Origin: CAWDCV01 sp963728125
GTDB lineage: Bacteria; Actinomycetota; Actinomycetes; CAWDCV01
Length of the DNA: 64,000 nt
Assembly: GCA_963728125.1 (NCBI GenBank)
Contig: CAVSIZ010000010.1
Span: 124,001 to 188,000 of the forward strand
Direction: 5' to 3'
This document shows positions 40,062-48,813 of the stretch, piece by piece. The translations under genes were made by a program, and so were the position numbers. A model generated the notes under the pieces. It had not been told where the DNA came from. It did no database searches and saw only the letters and a list, made by a program, of their open reading frames with translations. The first letter of the stretch is position 1; each line of letters begins with the position of its first letter.

Positions 40062-40087
40062 CCGTCGATGGGACAACCCCTCGACGG
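40062..40087. terminator. Small hairpin between trpA and the mauE-like gene
   Basis: CCGTCGA (40062-40068) pairs with TCGACGG (40081-40087) around a 12-nt loop. It starts 18 nt after the trpA stop on the minus strand and could end the trp transcript; there is no U tract. Confidence 0.4.
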
Positions 40088-40104
40088 TACGGCGGGTTCC
40101 CTGG

Positions 40105-40932
40105 TCACGGGCGGTGCGGTCGGCGTACTCCTACGGCAAGGTCGGCGGCGAGGGCGGTCACGGCATCGACGGCACCTCGCTCATCGGGTGCATCGAGAAC
40201 GCAGCGGACGAACGCGGAGCCGACGATCACGGCGTCGGCGAAGCCTGCGACCTCCGCGGCCTGCCGACCGTTGGACACGCCAAGGCCCACCCCGATCGGC
40301 ACATCGGTAAGCGTGCGAGCCCGAGCAACCAACTCCGGCGCCTGCGTGCTGGTCTGTGCTCGCACGCCCGTTACGCCCATGACCGACGTCGCGTACAGGA
40401 AACCGCGCGACGCCGTGGCGGCCGCGCGGATCCGTACATCTGTGGAGCTCGGGGACACGAGAAACACCCGGTCGAGCTCGTGGGCGTCGCTCGCATCAAG
40501 CCACGGCTGCGCCTCATCCGGGATCAGGTCGGGCGTGATGAGCCCGGCACCACCCGCCGCGGCCAGCGAAGACGCGAAGCGATCGACTCCGAAATGCTCG
40601 ACTGGGTTCCAGTAGGTCATGACGAGGACGGGTACGCCCGTCTGCGCCACCGCCTCGACTGTCCGCAGCACGTCAGCGGTGCGTGTGCCGCCGCTGAGGG
40701 CGATCTCGCTGGCCTGCTGAATCGTCGGCCCATCCATCACCGGATCGCTGTAGGGGAAGCCGATCTCCATGGCGTCGACCCCGCCGGCAACCATTGCTTG
40801 CATGATGGCGATGCTGCCGTCGACGGAAGGAAACCCGGCGGGGAGGTAGCCGACGAGTGCGGCACGTCCCTGCTCGCTCGCCGTCACGAAAGACGCGCCG
40901 ACACGGGAGCGCATGGTTAACGACGTGCTCAC
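40105..40932 (-). CDS. trpA: Tryptophan synthase alpha chain
   Basis: TrpA splits indole-3-glycerol phosphate to indole and glyceraldehyde 3-phosphate; indole passes by tunnel to TrpB. The 275-residue TIM barrel shows AMEIGFPYSDPVMDGPTIQQ (catalytic Glu and Asp at about residues 56 and 67), the substrate loop GFLYATSVMGVTGVR at about 177-191 and the phosphate-binding IGVGLGVSNG and VIVGSAF. GTG start overlapping the trpB stop by 4 nt. Confidence 0.96.
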   Translation of the reverse strand: MSTSLTMRSRVGASFVTASEQGRAALVGYLPAGFPSVDGSIAIMQAMVAGGVDAMEIGFPYSDPVMDGPTIQQASEIALSGGTRTADVLRTVEAVAQTGVPVLVMTYWNPVEHFGVDRFASSLAAAGGAGLITPDLIPDEAQPWLDASDAHELDRVFLVSPSSTDVRIRAAATASRGFLYATSVMGVTGVRAQTSTQAPELVARARTLTDVPIGVGLGVSNGRQAAEVAGFADAVIVGSAFVRCVLDAPDERGAVDAVTALAADLAVGVRRPHRP

Positions 40933-42146
40933 GAATCAGTCGCCAGACCGAACCAGCGAGCGGCGGTGTCGACGTCCTTGTCGCCGCGACCGGAGAGGTT
41001 GACGAGCACGATGCCGTCAGGTCCCAGCTCGCGACCGAGCTGGCGGGCCCCGGCAAGCGCGTGCGCCGACTCGATCGCCGGGAGGATTCCCTCGGTACGG
41101 CACAGCAGCCGGAACGCCTCCATCGCCTCGGCATCGGTTACCGCGGCGTACGACGCCCGGCCCCGATCGTGCAGCCAGGCGTGCTCGGGCCCGACCCCCG
41201 GGTAGTCGAGGCCGGCGGAGATGGAGTGGGTCTCGAGCGTCTGCCCGTCCTCGTCCTGCAGCAGGTAGGAGCGCGCGCCATGGAGCACACCGGGCGCGCC
41301 GGCCACGATGGTCGCGGCATGCAGTCCCGCCGCCACGCCGGAGCCGCCGGCTTCGAACCCGTGCAATCGCACCGAGAGATCGTCGAGGAACGCGGTGAAG
41401 ATGCCGATGGCGTTCGAGCCGCCGCCGACGCATGCCGCGACCGCGTCGGGGAGCCGCCCCGTCAGGTCGAGCACCTGCTGGCGGGCCTCGTCGCCGATGA
41501 TGCGATGGAAGTCGCGCACCATGGCGGGAAACGGGTGCGGGCCAGCCACGGTCCCGAGCAGGTAGTGCGTGGTGTCGACGTTCGTGACCCAGTCGCGCAT
41601 CGCCTCGTTGATCGCGTCCTTGAGGGTGCGGCTGCCGGTACGGACGGGCACGACCTCGGCACCGAGCAGCTGCATGCGCGTCACGTTGAGCGCCTGCCGC
41701 CGGGTGTCCTCCTCGCCCATGTAGACGACGCAATCGAGGTCGAGCAGCGCGCAGGCCGTTGCGGTAGCGACGCCGTGCTGCCCGGCTCCGGTTTCGGCGA
41801 TCACCCGTGGCTTGCCCATGCGCCGGGTCAGCAGCGCCTGACCGAGCACGTTGTTGATCTTGTGCGATCCGGTGTGGTTGAGATCCTCGCGCTTGAGCAG
41901 GATGCGGGCCCCGCCGGCCTCCTCCACGCCGAAGCGCCGCGCATCGGTCAGCGGACTCGGCCGACCGGTGTAGGTCGTCTGGAGTCGGCTCAGTTCGGCA
42001 CCAAACGCGGGATCGGCGCGGGCGTCGTCGTAGGCCTGGGTCAGCTCATCCAGTGCGGCGACGAGGGCTTCGGGAACGAAGCGTCCGCCGTACGGACCGA
42101 AGTGGCCTGATGAGTCGGGAACCGTTACCGCGCTCGGCGCGATCAC
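40929..42146 (-). CDS. trpB: Tryptophan synthase beta chain
   Basis: TrpB condenses indole with serine using PLP. The 405-residue product starts VIAPSAVTVPDSSGHFGPYG; the PLP lysine lies in LNHTGSHKINNVLGQAL (about residue 95), GAGQHGVATAT follows, and the phosphate-binding CVGGGSNAIG is near 239. The frame is open far upstream, but the GTG at 42146 overlapping the trpC stop (GTGA) is the plausible start, and the upstream part has no TrpB similarity. Coupled to trpC and trpA. Confidence 0.96.
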   Translation of the reverse strand: MIAPSAVTVPDSSGHFGPYGGRFVPEALVAALDELTQAYDDARADPAFGAELSRLQTTYTGRPSPLTDARRFGVEEAGGARILLKREDLNHTGSHKINNVLGQALLTRRMGKPRVIAETGAGQHGVATATACALLDLDCVVYMGEEDTRRQALNVTRMQLLGAEVVPVRTGSRTLKDAINEAMRDWVTNVDTTHYLLGTVAGPHPFPAMVRDFHRIIGDEARQQVLDLTGRLPDAVAACVGGGSNAIGIFTAFLDDLSVRLHGFEAGGSGVAAGLHAATIVAGAPGVLHGARSYLLQDEDGQTLETHSISAGLDYPGVGPEHAWLHDRGRASYAAVTDAEAMEAFRLLCRTEGILPAIESAHALAGARQLGRELGPDGIVLVNLSGRGDKDVDTAARWFGLATDS

Positions 42147-42964
42147 CGCTGGGCGCCTCGACCGTGCCGAAGCGCCGGATGCGCACCCGCGGCCACCAGG
42201 TCGGCGACGGCGCTGCGCGGGTCGCGACCGGTCACCAGGCTCTCCCCCACGAGGACGGCGTCGGCGCCGGCGTTGGCGTACGCGATCAGGTCGTGTGGAC
42301 CGCGCACCCCCGACTCGGCGACGCGGACGATCGGGTCGGGAATCGCCGGTGCGAGCGTCGCGAACGCCGTGCGGTCGACCTCGAGGGTGCGCAGGTCGCG
42401 GGCGTTGACGCCGATGACCCGCGCTCCGGCATCGACGGCGCGCTCGACCTCCTCCGCGGTGTGGCACTCGACCAGGGCGGTGAGCCCGATGGAGTGGGCC
42501 CGCTCGACGAGGGATACCAGCGCGTTCTGTTCCAGCGCGACGGCGAGCAGCAGCGCCAGGTCGGCACCGTGAGCGCGGGCTTCCCACAGCTGGTACGACG
42601 ACAGGATGAAGTCCTTGCGCAGCACCGGGACGTCCACAGCGCCGCGGACGAGGTCGAGGTCGGCGAGGGAACCGCCGAACCGGCGGCGCTCGGTGAGGAC
42701 GCTGATGACGCTCGCCCCGCCGTTCTCGTAATCGCGGGCGAGCGACGCCGGATCCGTGATCGATGCCAGCGCGCCCTTGGACGGGCTGCTGCGCTTCACC
42801 TCGGCGATGACGGAGATCCCGTCCTCCTGCCGGAGCGCGGCAACGCCGTCGTGAGCATCCCTGCTGCGTGCGGCGCGCTCCTTGAGATCGTCGATGGAGA
42901 CGCGGGATTGACGCTCGGCGAGGTCGGCGCGAACACCGATCAGGATCTCGTCGAGCACGCTCAC
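42143..42964 (-). CDS. trpC: Indole-3-glycerol phosphate synthase
   Basis: TrpC closes the indole ring of CdRP to give indole-3-glycerol phosphate. The 273-residue barrel has VIAEVKRSSPSKGAL (catalytic Lys, about residues 51-65), VLTERRRFGGSLADL, VLRKDFILSSYQLWEARAHG (second catalytic Lys, about 115) and VGESLVTG. It is the monofunctional form; no TrpF domain is attached. GTG at 42964 has GGAGG 6-10 nt upstream; an upstream ATG at 43042 would start inside the hairpin region. Confidence 0.95.
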   Translation of the reverse strand: MSVLDEILIGVRADLAERQSRVSIDDLKERAARSRDAHDGVAALRQEDGISVIAEVKRSSPSKGALASITDPASLARDYENGGASVISVLTERRRFGGSLADLDLVRGAVDVPVLRKDFILSSYQLWEARAHGADLALLLAVALEQNALVSLVERAHSIGLTALVECHTAEEVERAVDAGARVIGVNARDLRTLEVDRTAFATLAPAIPDPIVRVAESGVRGPHDLIAYANAGADAVLVGESLVTGRDPRSAVADLVAAGAHPALRHGRGAQR

Positions 42965-43029
42965 GCGATCCTCCCCTCCGACTCGGCGTCGCTGCGGGCC
43001 GCAGTACGGCGACGATGGTAGCCGTCGTA

Positions 43030-43076
43030 CCTGAACGCCCATCGGGCGGATGGGCCTGCGGGCTGAAGCGTTCAGG
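43030..43076. terminator. Nested hairpins between the DUF2752 gene and trpC
   Basis: CCTGAACGC (43030-43038) pairs perfectly with GCGTTCAGG (43068-43076), and inside it CCCATC pairs with GATGGG (43038-43054). The stop codon of the DUF2752 gene (43072-43074) is in the outer stem, so a ribosome ending there would melt it. Possible terminator or attenuator ahead of trpC. Confidence 0.5.
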
Positions 43077-43485
43077 GAGCCAGTACGGCGCCAACGGGGA
43101 GGTTGCGCGCGATGGTGAAGACCGCGGCGACGACGACCAGGACGACCATCGCGCGTGCGGACAACGTCGGTGGAGCGGTGGACTCACCACGCCATCGCTG
43201 CCGGATCCAGCGCCACCACAGCACGCCCACCAACGGCACCAGCGCGACCACGAGGGCATTGCTGGAAACCGCCGCGACCGGGTCGCCGGTCGCCAGGTCG
43301 TGGGTCGCGCGCAAGCCCCCGCACGCGGGGCACCAGAGCCCGGTGAGGGCGTGCCAGGGACATGGCGGATACCGCCCAGGCTGATGGGGGTCGACGAGGG
43401 CCAGCATGACAATGGTGACGAGCGCCAGTCCGGCGGCAACCAGTGGCGCGCGCATGCGGCTCGCTCGCTCGTGCAGCGTCACCAC
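43072..43485 (-). CDS. DUF2752 small membrane protein
   Basis: A 137-residue membrane protein with about three hydrophobic helices. The block CPWHALTGLWCPACGGLRATHD (cut here: CPWHALTGLWCPACGGLRAT) with its paired cysteines is the DUF2752 signature; function unknown. It is regularly found beside trpC in Actinobacteria. The start may be the GTG at 43485, directly after the histidine kinase, or the ATG at 43455; neither has a good ribosome site. On its minus-strand 3' side come the hairpins at 43030-43076 and trpC. Confidence 0.8.
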   Translation of the reverse strand: MVTLHERASRMRAPLVAAGLALVTIVMLALVDPHQPGRYPPCPWHALTGLWCPACGGLRATHDLATGDPVAAVSSNALVVALVPLVGVLWWRWIRQRWRGESTAPPTLSARAMVVLVVVAAVFTIARNLPVGAVLAP

Positions 43486-43490
43486 GCTGG

Positions 43491-44942
43491 CTACGGTACG
43501 GCGCGCACGGCGGCGCTCGCCGCGCCGTGCGGCACCGGCCAGCCGAGCGGCTCGGTGACCGTCTCTCGCGGCAGCCGGATGGTGAACTGGGCGCCGCCCT
43601 CGGGCGATGTACCGGCGCTGGCACTCCCACCCAGCCTGCCGGCCAGCCCGGCGACCAGGGCCAGCCCTAGACCGGTCCCCACGCGGCGCACACCGCGGTA
43701 GCGCTCGTACAGCGCCGACCGTTCGAATGCCACCTGAACGTCGTCCGCGGTCAGCCCGGGACCGCCGTCCCTGACCTCGAGGATGGCGAACCGGGTGTCG
43801 GCCGGGTCGACGCGCGCGGCGAGCACGATCGGGCGGCCTTCGGGGGTGACGCGCAGCGCGTTCTCGGCCAGCCCGTCGAGGATCTGTCGCACCCGGGTCG
43901 CATCGGTGTGCGCGATCAGCGGGCCTGCTGGCAGCTCGACCCGCAGGTGGATGCCGTGCGGCCTGCAGCGGTCCGCCCACACCTGCGCGGCGCCGTGGAG
44001 GAGGTCGACCAGGTCGACGTCGGCCAGATCGATGCGAAAGTCCTTGGCGTTGAGCCGTGCCAGGTCGAGCAGATCCGAGACGAGCCGCTCGAGCCGGCGC
44101 GCCTCCTCGCGAACGATCTCTCCGGTCCGCCCGACGTCGGCGGGCGGTACGACACCGTCGGACAGCGCTTCGGCGTAGCCCGAGATCGCAGTCAGCGGCG
44201 TCCGCAGCTCGTGCGAGACCGACAGCAAGAACTCGCGCTGCCGCCCCTCGCTGGTCGTCAGCGCCGTGGCCAGCGCATTCAGCGCCGTCGCCACCTCGGC
44301 GACTTCGCGTGGCCCCTCGGGGTCGAGCCGCACGTCGCGGGCGCCCGTCGACAGCCGATGCGCCGCCGCGGCCGCGCGGGTCAGCGGTCGGGCCACGAGG
44401 CGGGACAGCACGACGCCGGCGATCACCGCAACCACCAGGCCGATGACGAGTGCGGAGAACAGCCGGCGCCGACCCTCCGCTGACAGCTGGCGGGCGACCG
44501 TGGCTGGCTGGGTGAGGACGACGGCCTGACCCGCTTCCGTCCGCCGCGCCTCGACGAAGGTGTCGACGCCGCCGGTCGTCACCCGCGACGAGACCGGGTT
44601 GCCCGCCGCGAGCGAGGCCACCTCGACGCCGCTGAGGCCGGCGGCCCCGGCGGCCTCGGGCGCGACCAGCTGTAGGCCGATCTCCTGCGCGTTGAGCAGC
44701 GTGCGCAGCTGCGGGGGTACCCGACGCGCGGCGCGCTCGATGAGCTCCTGCCGTCGGTCGAGGGTGGCCGCGACCAGATCGGCCTGATCGCCCAGAGTGC
44801 GGCGCGCCTGCTCCTCTGTTGCGTCCCGCACCAGGCCGAGCGAGACGACGCCGGTGATGACGACGGCGACCACAGCCACCGTGGTTGTGACGACCGCCGT
44901 CTGGACGGCCAGCGACCAGCGGCGCGGCGAGTCAGCGGTCAC
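43491..44942 (-). CDS. Sensor histidine kinase (HAMP-HisKA-HATPase)
   Basis: A 483-residue membrane kinase. TM1 is at about residues 12-32 (AVVTTTVAVVAVVITGVV), an extracellular sensor of about 125 residues follows, TM2 at about 162-182, a HAMP linker (RLVARPLTRAAAAAHRLSTG), the HisKA box LLSVSHELRTPLTAISGYAE (phospho-His at about 250) and a HATPase domain with DGLAENALRVTPEG (N box), VRDGGPGL (G1) and GTGLGLALVAG (G2). GTG start overlaps the response-regulator stop by 4 nt. The signal is unknown. Confidence 0.92.
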   Translation of the reverse strand: MTADSPRRWSLAVQTAVVTTTVAVVAVVITGVVSLGLVRDATEEQARRTLGDQADLVAATLDRRQELIERAARRVPPQLRTLLNAQEIGLQLVAPEAAGAAGLSGVEVASLAAGNPVSSRVTTGGVDTFVEARRTEAGQAVVLTQPATVARQLSAEGRRRLFSALVIGLVVAVIAGVVLSRLVARPLTRAAAAAHRLSTGARDVRLDPEGPREVAEVATALNALATALTTSEGRQREFLLSVSHELRTPLTAISGYAEALSDGVVPPADVGRTGEIVREEARRLERLVSDLLDLARLNAKDFRIDLADVDLVDLLHGAAQVWADRCRPHGIHLRVELPAGPLIAHTDATRVRQILDGLAENALRVTPEGRPIVLAARVDPADTRFAILEVRDGGPGLTADDVQVAFERSALYERYRGVRRVGTGLGLALVAGLAGRLGGSASAGTSPEGGAQFTIRLPRETVTEPLGWPVPHGAASAAVRAVP

Positions 44943-45676
44943 TCCCCGACTCCGCGGCCTGTCTCTTCTGCGGCATACCCCACCCCGCGCACGGTACGGA
45001 TCGGGCTGGCTGCGCCGAGCTTGGACCGCAACTGCGCGATGTGGACGTCGACGGTGCGCGTCCCCGCCGCGGCGGCGTACCCCCACACCTCGGAGAGCAG
45101 CTGCTCGCGGGGATACACCCGCCCGGGCCGGCGCAGCAGGTGCGCGAGAAGGTCGAACTCGGTCGTGGTCAACAGCACCTCGGCCCCGGCGGCCATCACC
45201 CGTCGCCGGGCCGGGTCGAGCACAACGGCTCCTACGGACAGCGGCTGATCGGTCGGCACGGTCCCGCTCGCGCGCCGCAAGACCGATCGGACGCGGGCGA
45301 CGATCTCCCGCGGGCTGAACGGCTTGGTGATGTAGTCGTCGGCGCCGAGCTCGAGGCCGAGCACCCGATCGATCTCGTCGTCGCGGGCGGTGACGAACAG
45401 CACCGGCGTCCAGTCGCCCGCGGCGCGCAGCCGCCGGCACACCTCGGTGCCGTCCATGCCGGGCAGCCCCACGTCCAGCACGATCGCTACCGGGTGCAGC
45501 GACCGTGCAGCGGCCAGCCCACTGCGGCCGTCGGTCTCGATCTGCACGCCGAACCCGTCACGGGACAGGTAGAGACGCAGCAGGTCGGCGATTGGTCGCT
45601 CGTCCTCGACGACCAGGACGAGTCCCCTGCTCGAGCCGTTGCCCGAGGGATCTGTCGGGGACGACACGGAGGTCAC
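44939..45676 (-). CDS. OmpR/PhoB family response regulator
   Basis: A 245-residue transcription factor. The receiver domain shows LVVEDERPIADLL, the phospho-acceptor Asp in IVLDVGLPGMDGTEV (about residue 70), and TKPFSPREI (conserved Lys). The C-terminal winged helix has LLTTTEFDLLAHLLRRPGRV, VWGYAAAAGTRTVDVHIAQL and IRTVRGVGYAAE. GTG at 45676 was chosen; upstream codons do not look coding. It is co-transcribed with the kinase at 43491-44942. Confidence 0.93.
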   Translation of the reverse strand: MTSVSSPTDPSGNGSSRGLVLVVEDERPIADLLRLYLSRDGFGVQIETDGRSGLAAARSLHPVAIVLDVGLPGMDGTEVCRRLRAAGDWTPVLFVTARDDEIDRVLGLELGADDYITKPFSPREIVARVRSVLRRASGTVPTDQPLSVGAVVLDPARRRVMAAGAEVLLTTTEFDLLAHLLRRPGRVYPREQLLSEVWGYAAAAGTRTVDVHIAQLRSKLGAASPIRTVRGVGYAAEETGRGVGE

Positions 45677-45736
45677 GGTACGGCGTCGACCTGCACGCAC
45701 TTGTCAGGATCGTGTTCGAGCCGTGTACGGGCAGGG

Positions 45737-47242
45737 TCAGCGGGCGGGGCGCACGGACTCTGCGATCGCCACCGCCCGCAGCACCGCCGCGGCCTTGTTG
45801 CGCGATTCGGTGTCCTCGGCGGCCGGGTCGGAGTCGGCGACGATGCCGCCGCCGGCCTGGACGTGCGCCACTCCGTTGCGCAGCAGCGCCGTCCGGATCG
45901 CGATTGCGGCATCGAGGTCGCCGGCGAGATCGAGGTAGCCCACGATCCCGCCGTATAACCCGCGCCGAGTCGGCTCGAGCTCCTCGATGATCTCCATGGC
46001 CCGCGGCTTCGGTGCCCCGGACAGCGTCCCGGCGGGGAAGCACGCCGTGAGCACGTCGAACGCGACCCGGCCCGGACGCAACCGTCCCGTCACCGTCGAC
46101 TCGATATGCATCACATGGCTGTATCGACGGACGGTCATGAAGTCGACGACCTCGACGCTGCCCGGCTCGCACACCCGCCCAAGATCGTTGCGACCAAGGT
46201 CGACGAGCATGATGTGCTCGGCGCGCTCCTTGGCGTCGGCCAGCAGCTCCTCGGCCAGCAGCTGGTCTTCCTCGGGCGTCTCTCCGCGCCAGCGCGTCCC
46301 GGCGATCGGACGGGTCATGGCGTGGTTGCCGGTCACCTTGACCAGTGCCTCCGGACTGGAACCGACGACGTCATAACCGTCGAAGCGCAGCACGTACATG
46401 TACGGACTGGGGTTGGTCACCCGTAGCACGCGATAGATGTCGAGCGCGCTCGCCGACGTCTGCATGTCGAAGCGCTGGCTGACAACGACCTGGAACGCCT
46501 CGCCAGCACGGATCTCCTCCTGCGCCTGCTCCACCGCGGCGAGAAAGTCCGGCCGTGTGGTACGCGCGTCGAAGCTCGGCACCGCGTCCGGGTCGTACGT
46601 GGAGGTGGTCGACGGCGCTGGCTGGGCGAGCTCGGCGGTCATCCGCTCGAGTCGGGAGACAGCGTCTGCCCACGCATCGTCGACGCGCTCGTCGGTGTCA
46701 TCCCAGTTCACGGCGTTCGCGACGAGCAGCACGCTGCCATCGGCGTGGTCGAGCACCGCGAGGTCGGTCACGAGCATCAGCGCCAGCTCGGGGAGGTGCA
46801 GGTCGTCCGCGGTGTGGTCGGGCAGCCGTTCCAAGCGCCGGACGGCGTCGTACCCGATGAAGCCCACGAGTCCCCCGGTGAGCGGCGGCAGGTCGGGCAG
46901 ACGAGGCGTCGCTAGCGCGGTGAACGTGTCGCGTACCGCTGCAAGCGGGTCGCCGCCGGAGGGCAGGCCGACCGGGGGCGTCCCGAGCCACAGCGCCTCT
47001 CCATCCCGCTCGGTCAAAGTCGCGGCGCAGCGGGCACCCACGAACGAGTACCGCGACCAGACACCACCGTGCTCGGCGGACTCCAGCAGGAAGGTGCCCG
47101 GACGCTCCGCGGCGAGCTTGCGGTAAACGCCCACCGGCGTCTCGCCGTCGGCGAGCAGCCGCCGGGTCACGGGAATGACGCGACGATCCTTCGCGAGCAC
47201 GCGAAAGGTCTCGAGGTCCGGGGAGACGGCACCGCTCGACAT
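45737..47242 (-). CDS. trpE: Anthranilate synthase component I
   Basis: TrpE turns chorismate into anthranilate using ammonia from a glutaminase partner (TrpG, not in this window). The 501-residue product has the N-terminal allosteric part (TFLLESAEHGGVWSRYSFVG with the LLES tryptophan-site motif), and the chorismate-binding domain with GEAFQVVVSQRF, PIAGTRWRGETPEEDQLLAE, LVDLGRNDLGRV and FPAGTLSGAPKPRAMEII. Full length. ATG at 47242. No Trp-rich leader peptide was seen in the 69-bp divergent space to the RDD gene. Confidence 0.96.
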   Translation of the reverse strand: MSSGAVSPDLETFRVLAKDRRVIPVTRRLLADGETPVGVYRKLAAERPGTFLLESAEHGGVWSRYSFVGARCAATLTERDGEALWLGTPPVGLPSGGDPLAAVRDTFTALATPRLPDLPPLTGGLVGFIGYDAVRRLERLPDHTADDLHLPELALMLVTDLAVLDHADGSVLLVANAVNWDDTDERVDDAWADAVSRLERMTAELAQPAPSTTSTYDPDAVPSFDARTTRPDFLAAVEQAQEEIRAGEAFQVVVSQRFDMQTSASALDIYRVLRVTNPSPYMYVLRFDGYDVVGSSPEALVKVTGNHAMTRPIAGTRWRGETPEEDQLLAEELLADAKERAEHIMLVDLGRNDLGRVCEPGSVEVVDFMTVRRYSHVMHIESTVTGRLRPGRVAFDVLTACFPAGTLSGAPKPRAMEIIEELEPTRRGLYGGIVGYLDLAGDLDAAIAIRTALLRNGVAHVQAGGGIVADSDPAAEDTESRNKAAAVLRAVAIAESVRPAR

Positions 47243-47311
47243 CCCGCCATTCTGCCGGTCACTTCACGCCGCTAGCTTGGCCCGGTCACGAGCCACTATC
47301 GAGGGGACCTC

Positions 47312-47917
47312 TTGTCGGACAGCACGACGCCCTACCCACCACCGGTCGAACCGGACCGTGCGCCGGGCGCCACGGCTCCAGGGCAGCCCTGGGGGCAGGA
47401 GCAGCAGCCACCCGCCGGCTACGGCTACGGCTACGGAAACCCCCCCGGGGCGTACGTCGGACCGCAACCGCCGTTCGCCCACTGGGGCTACCGCGTCGGC
47501 AGCTTCATCATCGACTTCTTGCTGTATGCCCTCCCGGCCACCATCGGGTCGGCGATCGCCAACCTCAGCGGCACGCGAACCGTCAACGAGTTCGGACAGC
47601 TCGAGACGACGGACGTGCCGGCGTGGGCAGTGATCCTGTCGCTGCTGCTGCTCGCCTGCTCCGTCGCCATCTTTGTGTGGAACACCTGCATCCGGCAGGG
47701 TCGCACCGGCCAATCCCTCGGCAAGCAGGCCCTGGGAACGAAGCTCGTTTCGGCGCGGACCGGGCAGCCCATCGGGGGCGGTATGGCGTTCGCCCGCTAC
47801 CTCTGCCACATCGTCGACGCATTGCCGTGCTACCTCGGCTACCTATGGCCGATCTGGGACCGCGAGCGGCAGACGTTCGCCGACAAGATCGTCGGCACCT
47901 ACGTGATCAGGGTGTGA
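47312..47917 (+). CDS. RDD family membrane protein, copy 1
   Basis: A 201-residue protein with a Pro/Gly/Tyr-rich cytoplasmic head (about residues 1-55, with GYGYGYGNPPG) and an RDD domain: GYRVGSFIIDFLLYALP (conserved Arg and Asp), a second helix at about 105-125 (WAVILSLLLLACSVAIFVW), then QGRTGQSLGKQALGTKLV and YLWPIWDRERQTFADKIVGT. RDD proteins may act as Na+/H+ antiporters or in other transport; the role here is unknown. TTG start with GAGGGG 5 nt upstream. The last 82 residues are 88% identical to copy 2. Confidence 0.85.
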   Translation: MSDSTTPYPPPVEPDRAPGATAPGQPWGQEQQPPAGYGYGYGNPPGAYVGPQPPFAHWGYRVGSFIIDFLLYALPATIGSAIANLSGTRTVNEFGQLETTDVPAWAVILSLLLLACSVAIFVWNTCIRQGRTGQSLGKQALGTKLVSARTGQPIGGGMAFARYLCHIVDALPCYLGYLWPIWDRERQTFADKIVGTYVIRV

Positions 47918-47921
47918 TTCG

Positions 47922-47947
47922 GCCACCATCAAGCAGCCACCATCAAG
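47922..47947 (+). repeat. 14-bp direct repeat between the two RDD genes
   Basis: GCCACCATCAAGCA (47922-47935) is followed directly by GCCACCATCAAG (47936-47947), just before the ribosome site of the second RDD gene. It may be a trace of the duplication or of slippage. Confidence 0.5.
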
Positions 47948-47957
47948 GGGGATGACC

Positions 47958-48470
47958 TTGTCGGAGAGCACGTCGCCCTACCCGCCACCCAGTGCGCCAT
48001 ACGGGCAGCCGGGCGTCCCGGACCTGCCCTATGCGCACTGGGGCTACCGTCTCGCCAGCTTCATCGTCGACAGCCTGATCAACGGCATCCCCGCCACGAT
48101 CGGCTCCGCGATCATCAACGCGAGCATCACGACGACGGTCGTCGGCGATCGGGTCGAGACCTCTGGGCCATCCACCATTGCCACCGTCATGTTCCTGGTT
48201 CTGACTGCGCTCTCGGTCGCGATCTTCGTCTGGAATACCTGCCTGCGGCAGGGTCGCACCGGCCAGTCCTTCGGAAAGCAACTGGCCGGGACCAAGCTGA
48301 TCTCGGCGAGGACCGGTCAGCCGATCGGCGGCGGCATGGCGTTCGTCCGCTACATCTGCCACATCTTCGACGCGCTGCCCTGCTACATCGGCTACCTGTG
48401 GCCGATCTGGGACCGCAAGCGGCAGACGTTCGCCGACAAGATCGTCGGCACGTACGTCATCAGGGTTTGA
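47958..48470 (+). CDS. RDD family membrane protein, copy 2
   Basis: A 170-residue paralogue of the gene before it, with a shorter Pro-rich head (SPYPPPSAPYGQPG) and the same RDD core (HWGYRLASFIVDSLINGIP; QGRTGQSFGKQLAGTKLI; YLWPIWDRKRQTFADKIVGT). The loop between the first two helices and the second helix itself differ strongly from copy 1. TTG at 47958 is preferred by analogy with copy 1 (AAGGGGG 6 nt upstream); an ATG at 47952 is also in frame. The 3' end overlaps the end of hisI on the other strand by 11 bp. Confidence 0.85.
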   Translation: MSESTSPYPPPSAPYGQPGVPDLPYAHWGYRLASFIVDSLINGIPATIGSAIINASITTTVVGDRVETSGPSTIATVMFLVLTALSVAIFVWNTCLRQGRTGQSFGKQLAGTKLISARTGQPIGGGMAFVRYICHIFDALPCYIGYLWPIWDRKRQTFADKIVGTYVIRV

Positions 48471-48813
48471 GTACGTCAGCGTCAAAGCAACTGCGATCTC
48501 CGGTGTGACACGCGGCGCCGTGCTGATCGACCTTGACCAGCACGGCATCCCCGTCGCAGTCGAGCCGGACCTCCTTCACCAGTTGAACAGCGCCGGAGGT
48601 GTCACCCTTTCGCCAGTATTCGCCGCGACTGCGGCTCCAGTACGTCACCCGACTCGACGTCAACGTGCGTCGCAACGCCTCGTCGTCCATGTAGCCGACC
48701 ATCAGCACCTCACCGGTGTCGTACTGCTGCGTTACGGCGACAACGAGACCAGTCGAGTCGCGCTTCAGGCGGGCGGCCACATCGGGATCGAGGGCGCTCG
48801 ACGCATCCGTCAT
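48460..48813 (-). CDS. hisI: Phosphoribosyl-AMP cyclohydrolase
   Basis: HisI opens the adenine ring of phosphoribosyl-AMP, the third step of histidine synthesis. The 117-residue product is the stand-alone cyclohydrolase (no HisE domain): GEVLMVGYMDDEAL at about residues 34-47, YWSRSRGEYWRKGDTSG at about 58-74, LDCDGDAVLVKVDQHGAACH (Zn/Mg ligands) and GDRSCF. The ATG at 48813 overlaps the proper stop of the ABC exporter gene (ATGA). Because that gene carries a frameshift, the raw reading frame appears fused to hisI. Confidence 0.95.
   Translation of the reverse strand: MTDASSALDPDVAARLKRDSTGLVVAVTQQYDTGEVLMVGYMDDEALRRTLTSSRVTYWSRSRGEYWRKGDTSGAVQLVKEVRLDCDGDAVLVKVDQHGAACHTGDRSCFDADVLKP

Noticed and set aside
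40929..43439. trpB appearing as an 836-residue protein with a long N-terminal domain
   Set aside because: The extra part is read out of frame through trpC and DUF2752; the GTG at 42146 overlapping the trpC stop gives a normal TrpB.
45677..47311. Tryptophan leader peptide or attenuator before trpE
   Set aside because: The 69-bp divergent spacer has no short frame with Trp codons and no terminator-antiterminator pair.
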